Positions 33,105-38,805 of a stretch of 38,805 nucleotides of DNA are shown one piece after another. Source of the stretch: an uncultured Candidatus Saccharibacteria bacterium. Lineage in GTDB: Bacteria; Patescibacteriota; Saccharimonadia; Saccharimonadales; Saccharimonadaceae. Position 1 is the first letter of the stretch, and each line of letters opens with the position of its first letter. The stretch covers positions 1 through 38,805 of the forward strand of contig CAMOIR010000002.1 of the NCBI GenBank assembly GCA_946616455.1. Direction: 5' to 3'. The notes under the pieces were generated by a model. The model ran no database searches. It worked only from the letters and a program-made list of their open reading frames with translations, and was not told where the DNA came from. The position numbers were made by a program, and so were the translations under genes.

Positions 33105-34328
33105 ATGAGCACAATCTTAGGTCTAGATATTGGTACCGAATATGTTAAAGCCGTCTTAGCTAAACCAGATAAAAAAGGTAATCTTGAGGTTTTGGGGGTT
33201 GGCAAGGCCAAGCAAACTGAAGGAAACATGTATAATGGAGCAATTGCTGATATTCCAGCAGTCGTAGCTGTCTGTGAGGAAGCTCTTGTTGATGTCGAGG
33301 AAGAAGCCGGAGAACGTGCTGAACTAACCGTTGTTGGGGTTGCTGGTGAACTAATAAAAGGCAACACGACCACCGTGCGCTGTTCACGTAAAAACCCCAA
33401 TAAACCAATCACAAATTCCGAAATGCAAGAGATTATCAAAAAAGTCCAGCAAAAATCCGGTGAAGTCGCCAAGAAAACCGTCGCCCTAGAAACTGGCAAT
33501 GATAATGTCGAGGTTAGACTAATTAATTCTGCCATTGTTTCGCTTTTAATCGATGGCTACAAAATTTCCAATCCCATCGGTTTCAAGGGTTCAGATCTTG
33601 TTATTCAATTTTATACTGCATTCGCGCCCTTAATTCATGTTGCCGCTATCGAAAAAGTTTGTGCCGAGCTCAACCTAGATTTATTAACTGTTGCAGTTGA
33701 GCCATTTGCGGTTTGTCGTGCATGTTTGGGTGACGACCTGGAGTCAAATTTTTCTGGGATTGTAATGGATATTGGGGGCGGCACTACGGATATTGCCGTG
33801 GTTGAAGACGGTGGCGTAGAGGGTACCAAAATGTTCTCCATTGGTGGCCGTAGTTTTACACACCAGATTGCCGAATCTTTAGGCGTAGATACCGAAACTG
33901 CTGAAAACTACAAATTAGACTTCGACACAGGTAATTTAGATGATCGAGTCAAATCCAAAGTAGAGACAGCTCTTTCTCGCAATATTTCAGTCTGGCTTAC
34001 TGGTGTTGAAGTTGCCCTAGAAGAATTCGAGGCCACCAGTCGCTTGCCACGTAATATTATTCTATGCGGCGGCGGTGCAGGGTTATCCTTATTGCAAGAA
34101 GAGCTTGCGGTTTCTGAATGGTACAAAGATTTGCCTTTTTCAAGGCGGCCTATAATTCATCTAATGGATGTAATGGACCTACCCAACCTCATTATCAATG
34201 ATCAAACCAAGCTTGACCATTCATTTGCTACTGCCTTAGGCCTTCTTAGAGTAGGTATGGATACGCTAGCTGGTGCACCAGAAGAAAACAAGCTAAAAGC
34301 CAAAATCAGTAAACTTTTACAAAAATAG
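33105..34328 (+). CDS. FtsA/PilM-like actin-fold ATPase
   Basis: 407 aa. The actin-fold phosphate 1 motif is ILGLDIGTEYVKAVLA and phosphate 2 is IVMDIGGGTTDIAVVE; the adenosine motif is ILCGGGAGL. Between them lies an SHS2-like insertion (about 85-165, VVGVAGELIKGN to ISNPIGFKGSDL), the arrangement of FtsA and PilM. FtsA tethers FtsZ to the membrane, while PilM couples to PilN in type IV pilus machines. A C-terminal amphipathic helix (ENKLKAKISKLLQK) would suit FtsA-like membrane binding, but no ftsZ or pilNO genes are adjacent. The call between the two is open. Confidence 0.85.
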   Translation: MSTILGLDIGTEYVKAVLAKPDKKGNLEVLGVGKAKQTEGNMYNGAIADIPAVVAVCEEALVDVEEEAGERAELTVVGVAGELIKGNTTTVRCSRKNPNKPITNSEMQEIIKKVQQKSGEVAKKTVALETGNDNVEVRLINSAIVSLLIDGYKISNPIGFKGSDLVIQFYTAFAPLIHVAAIEKVCAELNLDLLTVAVEPFAVCRACLGDDLESNFSGIVMDIGGGTTDIAVVEDGGVEGTKMFSIGGRSFTHQIAESLGVDTETAENYKLDFDTGNLDDRVKSKVETALSRNISVWLTGVEVALEEFEATSRLPRNIILCGGGAGLSLLQEELAVSEWYKDLPFSRRPIIHLMDVMDLPNLIINDQTKLDHSFATALGLLRVGMDTLAGAPEENKLKAKISKLLQK

Positions 34329-34338
34329 CAAAATATGC

Positions 34339-34344
34339 TATAAT
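34339..34344 (+). promoter_or_regulatory. Extended -10 of the HAD gene
   Basis: TGC-TATAAT, 34 nt before the ATG, with AAAGGAGGG as a strong SD. This is a conventional leader, unlike the neighbouring FtsA-like gene. Confidence 0.58.
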
Positions 34345-34378
34345 GATAGTATTCTGACAAAAAAGGAGGGATAAAATA

Positions 34379-35035
34379 ATGGTTATTTTGACCGATTTGT
34401 CAGACGTTCTTGTTAGGGGTGTGCATGGGTTGAATGAGGTCGTAACAAAACACTATGATGCTGAAACTGCCAATAGGTTTATGCGTCGTTTTGCCGAAAG
34501 CAATCTTGACTTCTGCGAGCTGATGCGTGGTCGTATGACCGAAGATGAGTATTGTAGGATACTTCTTCGAACTAATCATTGGCCGTTTGGAGTGCAAGAA
34601 GTTAAGCAGTTTTTTACCGAAAACATCAAAAAGAGCATACCAGACACATTGGACGTATATCGAAGCATCGTTGCTTCGCCTCGTTCATTAAAACATGCAA
34701 GCGAGATTGTATTTGGTGAAGCTCCAGAAATCCACATTGTCTCAGATTACATCCTTGAGCGAATCGAGGAAGTAAAAAGTTATCATCCAGACCTTTTCCG
34801 TTCAGTGACAAGAGAGTTTTGGTCATGCGAAATTGGAAAACTCAAAAAAGATGAAAGATTTTTTAAACAGTTACTGTGGGTAATCGATGTTCCGGCAGAT
34901 GAATTAATCTTGGTTGACGACAACATGTATAACACCACCGCAGCTAGGTTGGCAGGCATAACTAGTATTCATTTCAATAATGCCAAGCAGCTCAAAAAAA
35001 CGATGGTGGAATACGGATTCCATTTTTCAAAATAA
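34379..35035 (+). CDS. HAD-superfamily hydrolase
   Basis: 218 aa. HAD motifs in order are DLSDVLVRG (motif I; the general acid Asp lies four residues after the first, as DxxxD, rather than DxDxT), HIVSDY (motif II Ser), GKLKKDERFF (motif III Lys) and ILVDDN (motif IV). A helical cap of about 100 residues makes it subfamily IA-like. These enzymes usually remove phosphate from small metabolites. Motif I departs from the canonical spacing: TDLSD aligns best as D-L-S with the second acidic residue displaced, so activity is not assured. It is monocistronic with tandem terminators downstream. Confidence 0.8.
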   Translation: MVILTDLSDVLVRGVHGLNEVVTKHYDAETANRFMRRFAESNLDFCELMRGRMTEDEYCRILLRTNHWPFGVQEVKQFFTENIKKSIPDTLDVYRSIVASPRSLKHASEIVFGEAPEIHIVSDYILERIEEVKSYHPDLFRSVTREFWSCEIGKLKKDERFFKQLLWVIDVPADELILVDDNMYNTTAARLAGITSIHFNNAKQLKKTMVEYGFHFSK

Positions 35036-35045
35036 CCCTACCCTC

Positions 35046-35106
35046 TAAAGGCACCTTTCCAGGTGCAACCACACACCCTAAAGGCACCCTCCTGGGTGCC
35101 TTTTTC
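35046..35106 (+). terminator. Tandem duplicated terminator hairpins
   Basis: The first hairpin is GCACCT-TTCC-AGGTGC (35051-35066). The second, AAAGGCACCC-TCCT-GGGTGCCTTT (35080-35103), has a perfect 10-bp stem and a T tract. The shared CTAAAGGCACC leads suggest a local duplication, with the first copy lacking a T tract. Confidence 0.85.
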
Positions 35107-35192
35107 ATCCTTTGGTTAAACTCTTAGTTAAATCTTTATATCTCACATCCGGCCAATAGTAATCATTCTTTATCATTAATCCAGAAACTACT

Positions 35193-37148
35193 TTACTCTA
35201 GTACTGCTTTAATACGTCTCACTCCAGCCGATGATGATTCTTCTTTTTTGATTACAAAATGTCCAATCGTACCAGTATGTTCAACATGTGGTCCGCCACA
35301 TACCTCGCGTGAAACTGGTTTTTCAAAATCTCCAATTGTGTAGACTTTTAATTTATCCGGGTATTTATCCCAGAATTGCCCATGTGCTTTCAAAGTATCA
35401 CGTGCGTACTCTTTGTCATACTCGTCAAATACTACTGGTAAATCAGCTTTAATCCATTCATTTACTTGGTCTTCCACGGCCTTTTTTTCTTCGTCGGTCA
35501 TTTTATGGTCAAGATTAAAATCAAATCGCAAACGCTCCGCAGTAGTGTTTGAACCTTTCTGTATAATGTCTGGAGATATTAACTTCTGTAATGCCGCTAG
35601 TAGTAAGTGTGTGGCAGTGTGGTATTTAACAGTCTGCTCTCCGTGGTCTTCCAGGCCTCCTTTAAACATTCCTTTTGAAGCCGTCTGTGATCTCTCCCGC
35701 TGCTCTTTTAACGCACTTTCAAATTCTTCACGATAGTTTGGAGTGAGTTCAATTCCCTGACGGAAACACTCTTCGACAGACAATTCCATCGGAAATCCAT
35801 AAGTATCCTGAAGCTTAAACAAAGCTTGACCAGTCAAAACAGCATTCTTGTCTCGATTCGTCGCATCTTGGTGCTCGGTGGTATGAGACTTAGTGTCGGT
35901 GGCTAGTGGCGACCGATGAGATGAAAACGCCATCTTGTGCAGCTCCCTTAAGCCTTTATTCAAAGTTTTTCGGAATGCATTCTCTTCACGAAGCATCACT
36001 TCGAGTGCCACTTCCCTATGAGTCAGAATCGAATCAGGCAGTTCTGCATAATTTTCTGCCACAATCGGTACAATTTCGGCTAAGAAATTCGAGGAAATCC
36101 CAAGGTCTAGAGCACGTAGAATTGCTCGGCGCAATAACCTCCTCATCGCATAACCCTGAGTTTTATTTGATGGTACTAAGCCTTCTGCTGCGAGTAGATA
36201 GGCACCACGAATGTGGTCGGCGATTACACGCATTTCGTCGGTATTATTGTCATAAGTTTTGCCAGAAATCTTTTCAAGTTTATCAATAATCGGCTTCATA
36301 AGGGATATTTTAAACACATCAAATGAACCAATAGAAGCTGCCGCAATACGTTCTAGTCCTCCACCAAAGTCTACATTTTTGTTCTCTAATTCTTCAAATG
36401 AACCATCTTCTAATCTGCGGTATTGCATGAACACTTGGTTACCGATTTCCATAAAACGTGCGCCATCTGATGCTGGGTGAGCCTTGCCATATTTTGCCTC
36501 GTCCTGCAATTCTGCACCAAAATCATAGAATACTTCAGAATCTGGCCCACAAGGATCACCAATCGGCGTCGAATCACATCCACCACCTCTTGACCACCAG
36601 TTTTCGTGATCATCATAAAAGAATATTCTTTCTCCGGGTTTAATACCGCGTTTGTCACCAGTTTTTGCCGAACCGATTTCGACAATTTTCGCTTCAATAC
36701 CGGCTTCTTCAAATACCTTTTGCCAGATATTTGCTGCTTCTTCATCCTTGGGAATTCCATATTCTTCGTTTCCAATAAAACACGTTACGTAAATTCGTGA
36801 AGGATCGAGTCCGATTTCTTTAGTCAAAAACTCAAAAAAACCTCTAATCTGTTCTTCTTTAAAATAATCTCCTAATGACCAGTTACCGAGCATCTCAAAC
36901 ACAGTAGTGTGTCTCGGATCGCCTACGTCTTCAATATCCTGCAACCGCATTGAAGGCTGAGAGTCACATAATCTCGTTCCTTCTGGGTGTTTCTTACCAA
37001 GAAGGTATGGTAGGAGTGGCTGCATCCCAGAACCGGTAAAAAGGGTTGTTGGATCGCCCTCGAGTACAAGTGGTGCAGGAGCAATCACCTTGTGCCCACG
37101 CTGTACCTGAAACTCTAAGAATTTTTGTCTAATTTCATTTGCATTCAT
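35193..37148 (-). CDS. alaS: Alanyl-tRNA synthetase, short form without C-Ala domain
   Basis: 651 aa against about 875 in most bacteria. It charges tRNA-Ala. The class II catalytic core starts with NEIRQKFLEFQVQRGHKV and includes GMQPLLPYLLG and VFEMLGNWSLGDYFK. A tRNA-recognition helical domain and an editing domain follow, with HTATHLLL and CGGPHVEHTG supplying the zinc ligands. The protein stops shortly after the editing domain, so the oligomerising/tRNA-bridging C-Ala region is absent. A Ser/His/Thr-rich insert (SSHRSPLATDTKSHTTEHQD) interrupts the helical domain. TATAAT ends 7 nt before ATG, so the mRNA is predicted leaderless. Confidence 0.95.
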   Translation of the reverse strand: MNANEIRQKFLEFQVQRGHKVIAPAPLVLEGDPTTLFTGSGMQPLLPYLLGKKHPEGTRLCDSQPSMRLQDIEDVGDPRHTTVFEMLGNWSLGDYFKEEQIRGFFEFLTKEIGLDPSRIYVTCFIGNEEYGIPKDEEAANIWQKVFEEAGIEAKIVEIGSAKTGDKRGIKPGERIFFYDDHENWWSRGGGCDSTPIGDPCGPDSEVFYDFGAELQDEAKYGKAHPASDGARFMEIGNQVFMQYRRLEDGSFEELENKNVDFGGGLERIAAASIGSFDVFKISLMKPIIDKLEKISGKTYDNNTDEMRVIADHIRGAYLLAAEGLVPSNKTQGYAMRRLLRRAILRALDLGISSNFLAEIVPIVAENYAELPDSILTHREVALEVMLREENAFRKTLNKGLRELHKMAFSSHRSPLATDTKSHTTEHQDATNRDKNAVLTGQALFKLQDTYGFPMELSVEECFRQGIELTPNYREEFESALKEQRERSQTASKGMFKGGLEDHGEQTVKYHTATHLLLAALQKLISPDIIQKGSNTTAERLRFDFNLDHKMTDEEKKAVEDQVNEWIKADLPVVFDEYDKEYARDTLKAHGQFWDKYPDKLKVYTIGDFEKPVSREVCGGPHVEHTGTIGHFVIKKEESSSAGVRRIKAVLE

Positions 37149-37155
37149 GTTAGGG

Positions 37156-37161
37156 ATTATA
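37156..37161 (-). promoter_or_regulatory. Extended -10 of alaS, leaderless
   Basis: TGC-TATAAT, 7 nt (GTTAGGG read backwards on plus), ATG. No SD. Confidence 0.62.
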
Positions 37162-37195
37162 GCATTTTATGCTTGATTTTTCAAAAACAGTATGA

Positions 37196-37201
37196 TAAAA
37201 T
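37196..37201 (+). promoter_or_regulatory. Extended -10 of the 62-aa gene
   Basis: TGA-TAAAAT, followed by a ~38-nt leader with AAAAGGAG. Confidence 0.45.
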
Positions 37202-37239
37202 AACCACAAGCTTTATCAACTAACACAAAAAGGAGTAAT

Positions 37240-37428
37240 ATGGCACAAGCAAAAAAGAAAACTGCGACCAAAACTGCGAAAAAATGCACCTCCAGCAAAG
37301 GTAGCTCTCGCTGTGGCAAATGCCAAAAAAGTCAGCAAAGTCAAAAGTCTAACACTTTTTTCATTGTTTCAATGAGCTTTCTAGCTGCAACTTTGCTATT
37401 TGCGAACCTATTGATGATTAATGCCTAA
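37240..37428 (+). CDS. Small Lys/Cys-rich tail-anchored membrane protein, 62 aa
   Basis: Not recognised. The start has AAAGGAG 6 nt upstream. The first ~38 residues are Lys/Ser/Thr/Gln-rich and hold three cysteines spaced C-x8-C-x2-C (KKCTSSKGSSRCGKC). A single hydrophobic helix (about 39-60, NTFFIVSMSFLAATLLFANL) ends the protein. The Lys-rich side should stay in the cytoplasm, giving a tail-anchored topology, where it could bind nucleic acid or metal. A clear terminator follows. The Lys-rich lead resembles histone-like tails, which is only a compositional remark. Confidence 0.72.
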   Translation: MAQAKKKTATKTAKKCTSSKGSSRCGKCQKSQQSQKSNTFFIVSMSFLAATLLFANLLMINA

Positions 37429-37439
37429 TAAAAGCAGTA

Positions 37440-37470
37440 AAAAATACCCCACTATTCGTGGGGTATTTTT
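37440..37470. terminator. Bidirectional terminator between the 62-aa gene and mnmA
   Basis: AAATACCCCAC and GTGGGGTATTT pair around TATTC. Both strands end in a T-rich run, serving the convergent genes. Confidence 0.88.
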
Positions 37471-38564
37471 CATACTATAATACCGCCACCAAGGCACACC
37501 TCGCCATTATATAAGACAGCCGATTGTCCACTAGCCGGACGTTTAATTTCCTCATCAAAATACAGTTTCTGACCATCAAACCTTGCGGTAACCAGCGGCG
37601 CACGGTGCCTTAGACGGACGGAAATAATGGCATTAGAAGGGACTTCTGTACGCAAAAAAAGCTCTTTTAGTTTTAATTCTTTTGTCCAAATTGCTTCATT
37701 GTTTAGATTTTTTGATACGTATACAATATTGTTTTTTATATCTTTTTTGACGACATAATACGGCATACCATCGTTCACTACGCCTTTTTCACCATCTAAA
37801 TATAGTCCATGTCTTTGTCCAATCGTATAGAATACAGCGCCTTCATGATATCCGAGTACTTTGTCATTTTCGATTTCACGAATCTCGCCTAGCTCCATAT
37901 CAATATACTCCTTCAAAAAATCCTTCATCCCTACTTCCCCCACAAAACATACCCCCATAGACTCTTTTTTGTAAGCATTATGGAGGCCATTTTTCTCTGC
38001 GAGCTTTTTTACCTCAGGTTTCAACATATCACCTATCGGAAAAATCGTATGTGCCAAAGCATCCTCGGAAATCCGATAAAGAAAATAGGTCTGATCCTTA
38101 TTTTCATCAAGAGCACGTAGTAATAATGGACTAGAGTCCAACTCTGGGTTTGGAATCAAGCCAGCATTATCTTTAGAATTTGATGTTCTTGCGTAGTGTC
38201 CAGTCGCAATATAATCTGCTCCGGCGTCCACCGCTTTTTCGTAAAACAGTTTAAATTTGATTTCTTGGTTACAAATAATGTCTGGATTTGGCGTGTTACC
38301 CTTCCGAAATTCCGACAGCATATAATCTACTACCTTCTGACGATAAGCTTCTTCAAAATCCCATACTTCGAAATCAATTCCTAGTTTCACGGCAACACGT
38401 TTAGCATCAGCGAGATCTTCAGCCCAAGGGCATTTCATCCCAGGAAGATCTTTAGACCAGTTTTTCATGTATACACCAACTACGCGGTAGCCTTGCTCCT
38501 TCAAAAGTAACGCAGACACGCTAGAGTCTACTCCACCGCTCATGCCAATATACACAGTTTTCAT
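37470..38564 (-). CDS. mnmA: tRNA-specific 2-thiouridylase MnmA
   Basis: 364 aa from MKTVYIGMSGGVDSS at 38564. The frame is open further upstream, but that part has no homology and includes the promoter. MnmA adds sulfur to U34 of tRNA-Glu, -Gln and -Lys using ATP and sulfur relayed from a desulfurase. SGGVDSS is the PP-loop. The two catalytic cysteines are in NPDIICNQEIKF and GVCFVGEVGM. YTIGQRHGL and the C-terminal barrel end (SGQSAVLYNGEVCLGGG) are typical. TATAAT (38571-38576, extended by TGT) ends 6 nt before ATG; no SD. Confidence 0.95.
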   Translation of the reverse strand: MKTVYIGMSGGVDSSVSALLLKEQGYRVVGVYMKNWSKDLPGMKCPWAEDLADAKRVAVKLGIDFEVWDFEEAYRQKVVDYMLSEFRKGNTPNPDIICNQEIKFKLFYEKAVDAGADYIATGHYARTSNSKDNAGLIPNPELDSSPLLLRALDENKDQTYFLYRISEDALAHTIFPIGDMLKPEVKKLAEKNGLHNAYKKESMGVCFVGEVGMKDFLKEYIDMELGEIREIENDKVLGYHEGAVFYTIGQRHGLYLDGEKGVVNDGMPYYVVKKDIKNNIVYVSKNLNNEAIWTKELKLKELFLRTEVPSNAIISVRLRHRAPLVTARFDGQKLYFDEEIKRPASGQSAVLYNGEVCLGGGIIV

Positions 38565-38570
38565 AGAATA

Positions 38571-38576
38571 ATTATA
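38571..38576 (-). promoter_or_regulatory. Extended -10 of mnmA, leaderless
   Basis: TGT-TATAAT on the minus strand, then TATTCT, then the mnmA ATG. Confidence 0.62.
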
Positions 38577-38610
38577 ACATAAAACGACATAATCTTCATG
38601 AAAAATCAAG

Positions 38611-38641
38611 TCTATCATGTATGACATTAGCATGATAGAAT
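38611..38641 (+). promoter_or_regulatory. Promoter with 9-bp palindromic operator candidate
   Basis: TGA-TAGAAT (box 38636-38641) ends 6 nt before the ATG at 38648. TCTATCATG (38611-38619) and CATGATAGA (38631-38639) are perfect inverted copies 11 nt apart. The right half covers the -10 box and the left half lies at about -35, an arrangement expected for a dimeric repressor site. Confidence 0.5.
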
Positions 38642-38647
38642 AAAACC

Positions 38648-38805
38648 ATGAGTAGTAATCTAGTTTTATTTTCAAATCAAAAGAGCCGTCGTTTTTTAGC
38701 GTCGGTGCTAGTATCATCATCTTTAATTATTCCAGCACTTGCCTTGGTTGGTCTTACCTCCGCCCTCACCTACCAATCCTCCGTAGACGTTAGCTTTACC
38801 TTTAA
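38648..38805 (+). CDS. Secreted or surface protein, N-terminal part only
   Basis: The open frame starts at ATG 38648 and runs off the window after about 52 codons. It encodes a polar start with QKSRR, a long hydrophobic stretch (LASVLVSSSLIIPALALVGL) and then TSALTYQSSVDVSF. This is a Sec signal peptide or N-terminal anchor. No SD is present, and the -10 box is 6 nt upstream, so the mRNA is predicted leaderless. The mature part is outside the window, so no function can be given. Confidence 0.65.
   Translation, partial: MSSNLVLFSNQKSRRFLASVLVSSSLIIPALALVGLTSALTYQSSVDVSFTF

Noticed and set aside
38565-38720. N-terminal extension of MnmA by 52 residues
   Set aside because: The extension contains the promoter and shows no similarity to the family; the PP-loop normally lies within the first 10-15 residues.

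Overview
The window looks like a chromosomal segment of a Patescibacteria/CPR bacterium, most likely Saccharibacteria (TM7). The reasons are compact AT-rich DNA, shortened housekeeping enzymes (AlaRS of 651 aa, UvrC of 447 aa without a C-terminal HhH region), many single-pass envelope proteins of no recognised family, and UGA used as an ordinary stop, which argues against the UGA-recoding Gracilibacteria and Absconditabacteria. The taxonomic call is inference; no 16S gene is present.

Layout. 1-228: a compact, promoter- and terminator-flanked structured RNA candidate next to what may be a tRNA 3' tail. 262-5287 (-): uvrC-secG-oligopeptide-binding-protein operon, then a large anchored surface protein. 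5361-6641 (+): enolase. 6710-10520 (-): tightly overlapped gap-rpiB-rpe-pfkB-LOG operon joining lower glycolysis and the non-oxidative pentose phosphate pathway. 10521-10825: a large nested palindrome. 10826-14825 (-): rpsL-rpsG with a long leader, trigger factor, and an FAD-linked oxidase. 14870-18168: an island of small orphan genes, a second structured RNA candidate with a perfect consensus promoter, and tRNA-Leu(UAG). 18268-22939 (-): a wall-sorting-signal protein, then small protein-membrane protein-trmD-recG-rsmD. 22990-23139: a third RNA candidate. 23271-25574: a beta-helix protein and divergent obg. 25671-30112 (-): envelope operon (anchored acidic protein, RuvX-MltG fusion, LysM-CHAP hydrolase). 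30162-33035 (+): histidine kinase, response regulator, pseudouridine synthase. 33105-35035 (+): FtsA/PilM-like ATPase and a HAD phosphatase. 35193-38564: alaS, a tiny membrane protein, mnmA. From 38648 a secreted protein runs off the right edge.

Two themes stand out. First, at least ten genes (uvrC, eno, the FAD oxidase, obg, the 614-aa anchored protein, the histidine kinase, the FtsA-like gene, alaS, mnmA and the right-edge gene) have a -10 box, nearly always extended (TGN-TATAAT), ending only 6-10 nt before the start codon, with no Shine-Dalgarno. This predicts leaderless mRNAs, while other genes here have ordinary leaders with strong SD sites. Second, three intergenic stretches look like independent small RNA genes with their own promoters and intrinsic terminators; none matches an RNA family I can name from sequence alone. 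These RNAs and the leaderless architecture are the best candidates for something undescribed.
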